Source: Helopsaltes ochotensis (Eukaryota; Chordata; Aves; Passeriformes; Locustellidae). From it: DNA of 64,000 bases. The position numbers were made by a program, and so were the translations under genes. Every line of letters starts with the position of its first letter. Position 1 is the first letter of the stretch. This document shows, piece by piece, positions 49,701 to 61,160 of the stretch. Location: NCBI GenBank assembly GCA_013400155.1, contig VXBM01000056.1:961828-1025827 (forward strand). The letters run 5' to 3'. The notes beneath the pieces were generated by a model. The model searched no databases. It was not told the DNA's origin and was given only the letters and a program-made list of their open reading frames with translations.

Positions 49701-49908
49701 GCACAGGAGCATGATCCTTAAAACCCGGTAGCTGGGACAAGGTGTTGGAGTCTCTCTGCCATTGTACCAGTAGCTGGAATTGCAAAACCCCTCACAAAGT
49801 GTGGATGAGGAAGTACAGTCTAAGAGTCTTGCCAGAAATTTCCCCAGTTGTGTTAATAAATAGGGCAAGGATGAAGCTGAATTTAGGAAAACTGTAGCTA
49901 TTAATATT
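49701..49908. other. Noncoding DNA between CR1 and gap
   Basis: Possibly further decayed CR1; nothing definite. Confidence 0.4.
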
Positions 49909-49973
49909 NNNNNNNNNNNNNNNNNNNNNNNNNNNNNNNNNNNNNNNNNNNNNNNNNNNNNNNNNNNNNNNNN
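49909..49973. other. Assembly gap (65 N)
   Basis: 65 unresolved bases directly abutting a long poly(A) run, so the homopolymer probably caused the break. Confidence 0.99.

Positions 49974-50036
<63 letters not shown>
49974..50036. repeat. Poly(A) tract, 63 bases or longer
   Basis: Uninterrupted A from the gap edge to GTGGAAG. True length and what lies on its 5' side are hidden by the gap. It may be a retroposon tail or a slippage expansion. Confidence 0.95.
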
Positions 50037-50038
<2 letters not shown>

Positions 50039-52428
50039 GGAAGTAAATTGGTTAAGTCTGCAGGATCCAGCTGTTAAATAGCAGCTTTCCCAGTTCCAGT
50101 GGGAAATGCTTTGCCTTGTGGATAAGGGATACTTGGGATACTGTAATATTGCCTTGCATTTTTGTTCTCTTCTCTATCTGCAGAGTCATTTCCTCCATCT
50201 TTGCAGTTACTTCTGTCATCTATTGTGCCTTTTAATATTCCAAAGTAACCCTCAGCAGAAGCACCAGAGGCTGAGGGGAAATTGGGCTTTCTCCTCCAGA
50301 GCCTTTTGTGCAGGGTTTTCTGTTTGCTGATTACTATCTTGAACAAGCAGAATCCTGACAAATGAAGGGGGGGAAGGGGGCTGCTCCTCTTGAGCTTTTG
50401 TACCTTTTCCAGGTTGTTTTCCTCTGCTGGCTGGGTTACAGAGATACAATCACAAAGCTTTAATACTCTTGCTTTGGGGTGAGGGATTTCTAGCTCTGCA
50501 AGGTGGATTTCACTGAGCTTGATGATGTGGGAAGAGGCTGCAGGACAGCCTGTGCAGGGTTACAGCTCTTCCCTGTTATGATTAGAGCTCATCATCTCCT
50601 GGGTGAGGATAAGGAGAGACCAACCTCAGGATGGCAATGCAAAACAACCCATTGCACTTCTATTAGAGAGGATTTTAAAAGCTCCTCTGCATTCTGCGTC
50701 TGGGTTTTATCCCAGTCCAGGTGTCTCAGAGGTGTTTGGGTACAAGAGTCATGGGGACAGCATCCCGACTCAGCCTGATGGGAGCTGTTCTGAAGGACAT
50801 ATGGCTGCTCCTTTCCCTTCATGCATGGTCAGGCATTCCCAGCTACAAACAGGGAGTCTGAGCCTCATCCCTCCCTGCTCTGTGCTTTAGGCTCTTGCTG
50901 TTTTCTTTCTCTTGCCCTGCATTGATACTTCCTTCACACTTCTGCTGGTCCTCAATCACCAGCAGCCAGGGCATTGCAACTGTCTGTATTTTAACTTTAA
51001 GTGAGTGGCATCTTCTCTCCTGGCAAAAAGCTGCTTTGCTTTCTTTCCCTCTCCTTCAATAAAAAGTGACAAGTGCTCCTTCACAGAGCAGTGCAATCAG
51101 AGGAGCTGCTCACAGAGAGCTGTCAGTAAGTTGTGCACTCTCTGCAAACTGTTCCACTGTGGGACCGCTTAAATAGAGTTCACATCCTTCCCATCTCTCT
51201 CCCTCGTGCGACAGTGCCTCACATCCTTTCTGATGATATCAGAGCTTATCTCATCGTGGCTTATCTGAATAATCAGCTCTGATATTTTGAAACCATCTCT
51301 GAGGGATTTTTTTGTGGCTCTGCAAAGCTGGGCAATGTGGTAGATGCAGCTGAGAGCTGCACAGAGGGCTTTGCTCCCTGTTCTGACACCAGCAGGCTGC
51401 TAATTGCCGGGTCAATATATAAGGAGCTTTTCTAACCATTTCAGGATGCACTGATGTGCGTCTTCAACAGTGGCTGAGGCAATCACAGACACCCTTTGGA
51501 TGGAGGGTCTCATCTTGCTGAGTGCCAGTGCTGCCTAGCAGCCAGGGAACCTCTCAGCAACGCTGCAGATCAATAATGCCTCTAGTTCTCCTCCAAATTC
51601 CCTGGAGCCTGGGAGTTTACCTCTCCCATCTTCATCTCCAGCAGTGTTCCTCAGTGCTGATGGGCATCTCTTACCCGCTGTCTCAGTGCCAAGCTTTTGC
51701 CAGTGTGTGTTGGAGGCATCTTGGCTGAAAATGCTGCTGCTCCTGGCCACAAGCTGCTGAGGACCTGTGCTACCCAGGGCAGTGTTTGTCAGGCCAGTTT
51801 TGGGCTGCCATGGCAGCCTTTGCAGCGTGGCAGTGGATTCAGCAGAGGCCGTGGATGGTGGATATGGCTGTGCCACTCTGCTCACCACAGTGGATATGGG
51901 CAGGGCACAGGTGAGGCATCAGCTTGACATTAAATACGTGAGTAAATTCCCCTCAGGGTAAGGCTGCCTTTTGTAACCTGGCCTTGCAGTTAGGAAGGGG
52001 AGGGACTGCCGCAGCCATGTGTGCTGGCACAAACCAATTCCTGGTGTGGAGATGTTGGCAGGAGAGTTTGGCACTATTACTGATGGAGCAATGCAGGGAT
52101 GGAGAGCTCAGGGATGGCTTTTTGACTCATGCTTAAATCTGATTCCGGCTAATTCCCACTAAATTTAATTTTAATCTGTTTGGACCAAGTGCATTTTAAG
52201 ATGAGATTTAGAGTTCAAAGCTAATCACAAAGCCTCCTACCTTTATATAAGCAGCCATTTCATTTTGGTCTGTGTTCCTAGAGATGACCCAATAGTGTGC
52301 ACTGGAATCCAGCATTTCTAGGAAGGCATTGCCATCAATATTTCTTTGTCTTGTTTTGTTTTCTTATTTGCATCTACAGTATTGACTTAGTTTAATCCCA
52401 GCTGGCAACTAAGAACCACAAAATCACT
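50037..52428. other. Unique noncoding DNA, no gene seen
   Basis: Nothing coding recognised. A 117-residue minus frame at 51535-51888 and shorter ones lack any family motif. No clear repeats. Confidence 0.5.
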
Positions 52429-52952
52429 TGTTCACTCCCTGCCCTCCCAATTGTGATGGGGAGGAGACCTGGAAAGCCATTAAAACTCATGTGCTGAGAT
52501 AAGAACAGTTTAATAATGGAAATAAACTATAATAGCAATATTAACAACAATAATAACAACATGTTGTTGTTGTTATTATTATGAAAAGAAAATAGAGCGT
52601 GGAATAAAAACCAGGATGATTTTATTCCAAGTGATTCACACCCACAGATGGATGCTCAGCCTGTCCCTAAGCATCAATCAGCAGCTCCCCCCAGTTAACA
52701 CACTGAGCATATGGAATATCCCTTTGGCCAGGTCAGGGCAGCTGTCCCAGCCATGCTCCCTCCCAGCTCCTCCTGCACCTGCTCACTGCCAGAGCATGGG
52801 ACACTGAAAGGCCCCAGATTCAGAGTAAGCACTGCTTAGCAACAGCTAAACATCTGTGCATTATTGACATTGCTCTCCTCTGAAATCCAAAACACAGCCC
52901 TGTACCAGCTACTGAGAGGAAAATTGACTCTATACCAGCTGAAGCCAGGACA
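52429..52952 (-). mobile_element. ERVL-type avian LTR
   Basis: About 524 bp of an LTR type I recognise as widespread in bird genomes. Minus-strand reading begins TGTCCTGGCTTCAGCTGG, continues through a block complementary to CAAAACACAGCCCTGTACCA and another complementary to GGAATATCCCTTTGGCCAG, and ends near GGGAGTGAACA. The minus-strand ATTAAA poly(A) signal lies at 52509-52514. The TATA region (about 52690-52710) is degenerate. AAT/AAC repeats with a hairpin have expanded inside the R/U5 part. No clear target duplication and no internal region, so it is an old solo LTR. ERVL (class III) assignment is from memory of the family. Confidence 0.75.
52549..52580. repeat. (AAT/AAC)n inverted repeat
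   Basis: AATAATAACAACA (52549-52561) is exactly complementary to 52568-52580, with a 6-base loop. It sits inside the ERVL-type LTR and can form a stable hairpin or cruciform. It probably arose by slippage or template switching in an AAT/AAC tract. Confidence 0.85.
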
Positions 52953-54469
52953 AGTAGGTTTCACTGAGTTATTACCTTCATTGTTAGGTTATTCTTTTTA
53001 TGCTGCTAATTTAAATGAACATTGCTTTATTGAGCATAGATGTGCATTGGTATGAGCAGTAGGAAGCTCAGAAAACTACTTTGCAAGGATTTTCCTTCTG
53101 CTGCTGTGCTAATGAAACTGAAACACTCTTCCTTGCAGTGCTCTGTGCAAGATAGCTGGACTTTTTACATTTTGTAATTAGTTTCTAGATGATTATCTAT
53201 TAATATTTCATGCTTGATTCCTTGCCAATGTCTGCTTTTGGCCAAGGTCTCTTTTGACCATCCTCTTTTGCATATTAGTACTAAACTTCTGAAGAAAACA
53301 CTGCTTTTGCTGAAATCTGGGAGCCTGCACTTGCTGAGCAGACTGGGGTAGCAATTTGGGAACTTCAATAATTACTCCTTCATTCCCAAAAGTCTGCTTA
53401 TACAGCACATAAATGTGAACTAACCTTTAGGAATCCTCTGCAGCTCTGACACCTAATATCAAACTTCCTCTTTGGAACAGGACAGAGAATGTATAATTTA
53501 TGAGCTAGTGAAGTATCTTTAATTAAACTAGTATTTTCTAAATTTTGACTGAATTTAATTCCAATCTAACAGAAAGAAGCAATCTGAGTCCAGCTGAGGT
53601 TTTCCTTAAATACCACCCTTGTTATCTGGGAGACTTTGAATCAAGTAAGATAGATGGTTTTAATTTCCATGTTCTCAGTGTAACACTTGGGGTCAATGTT
53701 TGCATACTTATCATAGGCAGTTTACCACTGACAACCACTGTAATTGTTCAACTTTTCCTTGGTGAAGACCTGATTGACTATTATGCACTGTATTTATTTT
53801 GCCTCACGCTAAAATATTGATGATTGATTATTCCATTATTCTATTGACCAAGGCTGTAACAAGGTGTGACAAATACGTGCCATTAGAGTCCATAACCAGC
53901 TGTGGAAGGTGGAGCAGTCAGGTAGGAGAATTTTAATGCATATGAATCTCCGAAAAACCTTAGCAAACTTTTAGGACACTGTATTTAAAAGATGTTACCT
54001 GAATTAATGGTCTTCATTTCTGCTAGGTACTTGCTAAAGAAGAAAAAAGAAAATAACATGTCCTGATCTGAAAAGCTTAGAATTTGATTAAGAGTCCATG
54101 GGAGTCAAGGGAAATTCTTCCAATGAGTTTCTGGGCTTTGGCAGGGTCCTGAAGGTAATCCTTCTGTTTACTTCACTGAGAGTTGTGTCAGCCCTGAAAA
54201 AAATCTCCATTTGTTAACTGCATTAAAATGTGCAGAAAAAGAAGTGTTTTCTTCTGTCACTGATGTAGCACAATAATGTGAATTATAGGTACATATCAAG
54301 GGGAAAGGCAGAAATCATGTATTTTAAAGCTCTTTATCTGCAACTTCGTATTTGAAATGCATAATTTAATTATATTTGAACTTCTTTGTTCCTTCTTAAA
54401 ATAAATAATAGTTAACTTTCCTTTTAAATATCATGCATTGATGGACACAGCACTGGGGATTGTGGCAAC

Positions 54470-54680
54470 AAAATCGTATTGAACCAGCCTCTGGAAATTA
54501 GTATTAATAAACAATGCATTTGCTACCAGTCTGTCATATTAATTAGTCTTCAGAATGTGTCAGTGCTTTTAATTTGTATTTAACATTGCCTGAGCTTACT
54601 GCCAATTAAATACAATGTTGTTATCAACTCAATTTGCACGTGATTACATTGGATTAATGTGGTTCTTTTCTTTGATCCAC
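54470..54680. promoter_or_regulatory. Candidate conserved noncoding enhancer
   Basis: About 210 bp dense in recognisable binding words: TAAACA (FOX-like), AACAATGCATTTGC (SOX core beside a half-octamer), ATTAATTAG and CCAATTAAA (homeodomain), GCACGTGAT (E-box) and GGATTAATG (OTX/PITX-like). It has no simple repeat, no frame and no transposon signature. Clustering of these motifs is typical of developmental enhancers, but each word is common in AT-rich DNA. Confidence 0.3.
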
Positions 54681-55443
54681 TATAATTAAAAATCAGGGTT
54701 GTGATTTTAAACAAGTGTAAAAATATAATCAGTTTGTATATGCAGCTGCCTTTTTCTTCTAATATACTTTAATAACTTTCCCCTCCAATTAGCAGCTGTG
54801 GAAGCCCTGGGCCCTGTTTAGCCGCCCAGACGAGACCGTGGCATTTTGGAAGCGCTGGAAGAAGCCCACGCATGTCCCTGCCCTCTGTCCAGATGTTTTG
54901 GATGATGTTTTGGAGTGGGACCTGTGACCCTTCAGCCCCCAAACCCTCCATGAGAACTCAACAGATGCAAGCTGAAGGAAAATACTGCCTTAAAACTTGA
55001 TACTGTTGCCCTTGAGGCCTGATGGCTGTTCCGTGCCTAAACCCCAGAGGGGCTCTGATGGCTGGGAGCACCACAGAGGGATGTGCTGTGCATCTTTCTT
55101 GTCCTGTCCCCCAGCAGCCACACAGCCCAGGGCATAAGGAGACAAGGGCTGGTGTAAAATGGGCCACTGTGACTGTTGGGAGGATGTGAACACCTGACTG
55201 ACAGCCCCAGAATAACCAGTCTACCCAGTCTTGATGTTCGAGGCTCTCATGTTTCACTGAGCTCGATTCTGGGACCTGCCACCCAGCAGGGGTAAGGAAC
55301 AGACAAAATGCCACTGCTCAAAGCAGAAGGATGCTGTTTCCCATCACTTCCCACTTCTCTGCTGCTGACAGACAGGGCTCACCCAGCGGAAAGGCTGGAG
55401 GAGGCTGCTCTTCTTCTGGAGCAGATAGAAGCAATTAGTCAAA

Positions 55444-55495
55444 TCACTGCGGCGCGGAGAGGGAAGCTGGCCCGTCTCCTCTGCGCCGCAAGTGA
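55444..55495. repeat. CpG-rich imperfect hairpin
   Basis: TCACTGCGGCGC (55444-55455) pairs with GCGCCGCAAGTGA (55483-55495) with one bulged base. Inside, GGAGA and TCTCC can pair after a 3-base offset. The stem is GC-rich against a neutral background. It could be a structured RNA or a protected CpG site; transcription is unknown. Confidence 0.6.
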
Positions 55496-56940
55496 CTCAC
55501 TGCATAACAACTTCACTAAAGGGTATTTTTTTCCTTCTTCTACTTTGAGCAAGAAAACAGAGAGATGAGTTTTTCAAAAGGCCACCAAGGCTTTTGTTTG
55601 AGAGCTTTGCCTTCCAGGTCTCCTAGGGCCATCGAGAAAGGCATGGCCTGAATAAATGTCATCAGCCGTCCCTTGGGAGGGACGGAGACCAAGAGCATTT
55701 CTGCCTCTTGAAGGAGCGCAGCCATGACCTGGTGAGCAGCTGGCAGATAGCTGGTGACTCCTTATTCACCAGCCTGACAGACCCATTTATACCACGCACT
55801 CCCCAGTGCTGCTGGATCCTGTAGGACTGGGCAGCCCCTCCCTTGTCCATACCAGCACGTGGGGAGTGCTCAGCAAGGGCATGCAGCCCCTGCAAAAGCA
55901 CTCCTGGCTGGAAGAACATCCCAGCAAGCGGACACAAAGAGACACTTGCTCTCTTACCTTTTGCCTCACCTCCCAGGCAGTGAGGAGCAGTCAGTGCCGC
56001 GCCTGCTGAAACTTGCTCAGCTCAGCTGAGTCTTGCCCACTGCTGTGCTCCACCGGCTGCCACTGTGAAGGGCAGAGTCCTGCAAGAGACAGTTTGCCTG
56101 TCCCACCATTCTCAAAGCTCCCCCCGTGCCCTTCCTCACCCTTTCCCAAAGCAGAGGAGGGGTAACTAATCAAAGAATTAAGGCTGAATGAGTGGAAGGT
56201 AGTGAAACATGAGCCACGCCTTGCTAGCTGGCCCCTGGGTAACACACAGTGTTCTGCTGAGGTTGTGCAGAACAAGTAGCGTTCCAGTGAGATGAAACCT
56301 CAGGCTCCTGATTCAGCTGATATTTCTGGCAAATTGTTGACCTATTGCAGTTTATTCAGGATTTTTCTTGTCCTGGTAGAGTGGCTGTAACAGTGGCAGA
56401 TTTGTCATTCTGTTTCTAACAGATACGCAGCTTTAGTGACTCTGAAACTTGTACCTTGAAGCATCCCAGATAATAATTGCTTCTGTGCTCCACAGTAACA
56501 CTCTGTGTTTATAGGCAAGGAAAATAATTAATTTAATATTAATTAACAAGATTTAATATAGCCAGTGCTATCTTGTGTCAGAATAACTCAGAGGGACAAT
56601 TGTAATTTCACCTGACGTTTTGATGATTTCTCTCCTGGGCTGGAACCAGAGGAACGGTGTGGCTGCACCCTGGGTAGTAAGAAGGGCAGCCCTGCTAACA
56701 AGAAGTGGCTGTGGGGAAAGGGTTCAGGAGAGTCACTTGTCACCTGGAAAAATTTAAAGGAGAAAGCAGGAAAATGGCCCTTCTTTCGGTTCACCTTGTG
56801 AAGGAACAACTGCAGAAGCTGTCTCCTTCCCTGGGTGTGATGCAGCGGGTTTGATGGATTAAATGCTGCTCTTTTAGAGTTCTCCCTGCTTTATTGTAGC
56901 ATGAGCAAAAGGACATTTCAAAAAGGAGAGGAGAGGTGTC

Positions 56941-57600
56941 AAATCATAGAGCACCACACTGGAAGTGACCTCAAGTTTCACCTGGTCCAACATTTCTTAG
57001 CAGAAGCAGTGTCAGAAGATGATCCGTCACCCAGTCCTGCTGAATCTTATAGGTGTCCAGTCTCAAGGAATCCACCACTTCTCTGGGGAGATTATTCCAT
57101 TGGCTGATTGCTCCCAGTGTGAAAAATTTTCTTCTTGTGTCTAGTTGGAATCTTCCCAGAAGTAATTTGTAGCCATTATCTCTCCCCTTTCCCTGTGACT
57201 GCTGTGAAAAGTGAGTCTCTGTCTCCTTTGTAGCACCCTGTACAGAGTGGAGCATGGCTACAAAGGCCTTCCCTAAGGCTTCTTTTCTCAAGGCTGAACA
57301 AACCCAGTTGTCTCAGCCTTTCCTCACTGGACAGCCCTTCCCAGTCCTTGGCTCCCCTTTGCAGCCTTTCTCTGGACTCTCTCTGCCTGTTCACATCCTT
57401 TTTATTTCACAGGCCCAGAACTGGGCACAGTGCTCCGGATGTGGACCAGCTAGTGCTGAGTAAATTTGGATAATGACTCCTTTATCTCTGCTGGTGCTGC
57501 CCTTGTTGATGCCACCCCTCAGCCTGCAGTGTCCCTTTGCTGCAGCCATGCACTGCTCACCCATGCTGAGCTTGTAATGCAGTGACAAATCAAATGCTGC
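56941..57600 (-). mobile_element. CR1 LINE fragment (3' part of ORF2)
   Basis: The best-preserved CR1 here, about 660 bp, 5'-truncated. Reading the minus strand from 57600: a VIIQIYSALAGPHPEHCAQF segment, then EERLRQLGLFSLEKRSLREG, then LLLGRFQLDTRRKFFTLGAI followed by WNNLPREVV. These are the consecutive C-terminal blocks of the CR1 reverse-transcriptase protein, now in different frames, so at least two frameshifts have occurred. The 3' end is at about 56941, where the plus strand reads AAATCATAGAGCACC, the complement of a CR1 3' tip. It is inactive. Confidence 0.9.
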
Positions 57601-58995
57601 CTTGTGCTTCGCCACCTGTTAAACCCGGCTCTGATCAAACCCCTTCTCTGAGAGTTGCTAAAAGGCTTTTATTAGCAGTGAGATGCAGCCTGCAGGGACC
57701 TGTCACACTGATGTTTCCCTGACAGGGGTCAGAGATCAAACAAACTTCCTCAGTGATGTACGTCCAAGTTGTCTTTCAGATCCTTTCAATATCCTTTGGC
57801 CTCGCATTTCGTATCACATTAAGGTTTTTCCAAAAGATGAAACTCAGGCTGGAGCTTGTACCAGCCCAGAGGTGTGCACAGGCAGTTGTGTGGTTTTTGG
57901 GGTGTTTGCCCAGAAATCAGGCAGGGCATCCTTGGCCCCCATTGGCGGGATCTCCAGTGCAGCTCAGCCTGCAAGAGTGAGGATGCTGCAGACAGCTGAG
58001 GTCTTGGGAATTGCTGATGAAGCCAACTGCTCTGCCAGCAAACTATCCTGGGTCTGCCACTGGCTGTGAAATTAAAATGGGGACTCTCTGGGTGTGAAGT
58101 TCATGCTGTACATAATGTATCTATCCCAAGGTAAGCCTTCACGTCTGTTCTCTGTACAAGTGTAAGTGCAGGATATAATTAAGTGAGTGAGAAATAGTTT
58201 GAGTGGAAGGCAGCGCTATCCACCAGCAGCTCAACCCCTGCCTTGCTGCAGAGGATGGTCTAACCAGCCAGAGTTAGAGCTGGCATGAAAACAGGTTGAA
58301 GACGCTCCTGGTTAAAAACATTCTTGGCTTAGTTTTTAAAATTTTCTGCTTTATTTTGTCATTGAGGACAAAGAGAAACTTCAGCCTGTAAATGCCACTG
58401 GTTCTCCATTTCACACTGATGTTTCCAGGGACAGCAGAACTGCCTGTAAAGTGTCCGTCACTGAAGGAAAATTGGAAAAAAAAAATCTTCCAGGTTTCTG
58501 CATGCCCCTGTCACTCATAAATTAATTGTTACTTAACCCTTGCCTGCCCACCTCCTTCTGCTGCTGGAGCTGAAGATGGTGCCAAACTTTCCTCAACAAC
58601 CACTGCTCTTCTGGCTGCAGGAGAGCTGCTGCAGCTCAGAGAGAGCTGCTAATGAGATGGAAAAGAGGGGGAAATACCTGTCCTGGCATTTTAGGAGTGG
58701 AAGTGTCTGCAAGAGCATTTGTGGAGTCAGAAAGGCTCACCCAAAAGATTTGCAGCCGTAGACAAAATCTGAACAACCCACCCAGGCTTTTCTTCCCACC
58801 TCACATACTTTTATTTTTTTGCCAAATGTCAGTTTGCTTGTCAGCCTCCGGCTGGGGTTTTCATGTTATTCCCTCACTTCTTTCAGTAGGATCCCTTTGC
58901 CAGAGAAGGAGAGAAATGTCACGGCATGACAGCTCCTCTGTCCCAGCTGCACGTGTGAGTGGGGGCCTCCGGCAGCAGCCAGCACACGGCACCTG

Positions 58996-59024
58996 GACAG
59001 ACAGACAGACAGACAGACAGACAG
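58996..59024. repeat. (GACA)n microsatellite
   Basis: About seven perfect GACA units. It keeps frames open and explains the Thr-Asp-Arg-Gln-type repeat in the 137-residue frame across it. Confidence 0.95.
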
Positions 59025-59259
59025 CACGGCTGCTGATGGGGGGCAGCAGGAACACAGAGGTGTGAGGGCACCTGCCACACCCAAATGCAGCCGCTGGTGG
59101 ATTTAGAAGTAAAATGTGCAAATTTGGTGCCTGCACTTGGGTGGTTTCCCCTGGCACAAAGTGGGATGATACCAGATGCATCCTGGCCTCTTTTTCTCCC
59201 TCTCCATCACACCCCAGCACTGATTCCTCAATACTTGGAGATGCATGATAATATTAGGT

Positions 59260-59660
59260 AATTTAATGGTTTATGGTATATGCATATCTAATCATATTGC
59301 TTCTAATAATTTTATGTAGTATATTTGTATGCATCTTGATATAGATATCCACATATAGCCCCTAAAAAAGATCTTTATATACTTATGCTTATATAAGATA
59401 TTTATAATATAATATAATATAATAATGTGTACACATATATTTAGAAATATGTTATACATGCATATGCATGTGTATATATGTAAAGACCTTTTAAAAGGTC
59501 TTTTTATGCATACATACAACCAGCATATATATATATGCACATAAATATGCATATATGCACACATTTGAAACATTAAAAAGCATTGGGGTAAATACCTTTG
59601 TATATAAATACCTGAAAACATTCTGTATCTATATATCATCTATATATCATCTCTATATCT
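59260..59660. repeat. AT-rich low-complexity block with palindrome
   Basis: About 400 bp of imperfect (AT)n, (TATAA)n (59405-59425) and ATATGCATAT words, ending in ATCTATATATC repeats. A perfect 22-bp palindrome centred on CTTTTAAAAG lies at 59482-59503. No gene; the minus 115-residue frame here is low complexity. Confidence 0.8.
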
Positions 59661-60835
59661 AGTGAATAAGAAGCGTTTTGCAGAGGGCTGTGGCTCTCGT
59701 GCTTGGCCCAGCTGTGCTCAGCAGTGCCCAGAAGGTCTGGGGGAGGCCCCCATCTCTATGGGCTGCTGCTGCCCTGCCAGTTCAGGGCACTGTGACTGAG
59801 TGCCCAAAACACCTTTGGCTGAGCTTGTGCCTGAGCATTTGTATTTGTTTCTCTGTCCCTTGATGCCACTCTATAAACAATGAGATTTCGATTCCCCCTC
59901 TGCCACCTCTCTGAGCATTTCCTGGCATCTGTCTGTGTTTAGACCTGATAAACAGGGAGCATGCTGCAGTCTGTCCTGTGGGAGATGCATAGGTGTGCAC
60001 AGACCCAGGGCTTGCTGCCTTGCCACTGTTAATTTTCCCTCTTGTATTACTGACAATCAGTGTCTCAGCCTAGTCCAAAAGTGACTCTGGAGAGTGGCTG
60101 TGGGCAGGGCAGAGCCAGATCCCTGCTGCAGGGCCAGTAGAGATGGCTGGGTCCTTGGAGAGGAGACCCAGGGGTGGAGAGGGATGCTTTGCTTCTCAGC
60201 TGCTGAATTTGACTAGAAATCTTCTGTTTAGTGTCTATAGCACCGATACTGATGGTTTGTTTATCATCTGCAGCCTGGTTGACATCAGGAGAGGCTTGGA
60301 TTCAGCCTTCCCTTCCCTTCTGCTTACAGGACCCAGTGGGGCTTGCAAGTGCTGCTGGAGTAGACTGAGGATGGGGCAGTACAGGAAAACTCAGCTAGGG
60401 CACACATACCTGGGCAGCTCAAGGCAGTGCAACCTCCTTGCATACACACAGCCAGGCAAAGCTGTTATGTTGATTTTATTTCATCTGTTATGTGCTCCAT
60501 GGAAAGACTTTTCTTTTGGCCATTTTTTTGTATATCTCTGGCTCGAAATTTAGAAAGCGCTTGACCACCCAAGGAGCTTCGCAGCTCCACCATCTGCATC
60601 GTCGCACAGCAAGCAGGTCCCCTCCTGCTTCAGATCAGTTTAAAAGGAAAAAACTTCTAGGAAGGAACTGGAAGCAGAATTGGATGAAAAATCTCTTCTT
60701 AAAAAGACCAAGAATTAGGAGAATCTAAGTGGCATAATGAAAGAAGCTTTGGCAATAAAGCAAGCTGGGTGAATAGGTCAGGAATGGAAAGATGAAGGGA
60801 CACTTGCTCTAGATTTAGACCTTGGAAAGACTATT

Positions 60836-61155
60836 TATCATTGTTGAGCACTGAAGGAACACACAGACTCTTTCCACTTGTTCAGGACATGAAAGGGACA
60901 GGTTTATTTTCTGACTCCACTTAAATACTATTTCCATCCAGACCATGGATTGGAGGAGAATGTTGCCATCCCTCCAATCACATGGTCAAAACAACAATCA
61001 ATTGTTCCTTCCCCCAAGGAAAGAACATAAACATCTTTCTCTTTTTGATAAACATACTATCTATTTATAACACTCATGTGAGAAAGAATGAAGAACTATG
61101 AAAACATCGAGAAACTGTGAACAACGTCAGAAAGGCTGCAAGAATCAAGGCAACG
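60836..61155 (-). mobile_element. ERV LTR, copy C (diverged)
   Basis: About 320 bp flanked by the 5-bp duplication CTATT (60831-60835 and 61156-61160). It shares the order of blocks with copy B: a minus-strand AATAAA (60903-60908); CCAGACCATGGATTGG like CCAGGCCAGGGATTGG; CCCTCCAATCACATGGTCAA like CTCCAATCCCACTGGCCAA; ACTATCTATTTATAAC like CCTATCTATTGATAGC; and a final AGAAAGGCTGCAAGAATCAA. The 5-bp duplication suggests an ERVL-like integrase. The plus-strand left end starts TAT, so the terminal dinucleotides are not TG..CA. Solo LTR without coding region. Confidence 0.75.
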
Positions 61156-61160
61156 CTATT

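Larger units (their letters stand above)
52953..56940. other. Unique noncoding DNA, no gene seen
   Basis: AT-rich up to 54.8 kb, then GC-richer. A 91-residue plus frame at 53545-53820 has no family resemblance. The best candidate regulatory block (54470-54680) and a CpG-rich hairpin (55444-55495) are listed separately. Confidence 0.5.
57601..60835. other. Noncoding DNA, no gene seen
   Basis: No exon recognised. It contains a (GACA)n tract and an AT-rich low-complexity block (59260-59660), listed separately. Confidence 0.5.

Noticed and set aside
53545..53820. 91-residue frame with a hydrophobic middle
   Set aside because: AT-rich DNA yields hydrophobic chance frames; no homology, and no neighbouring exon.
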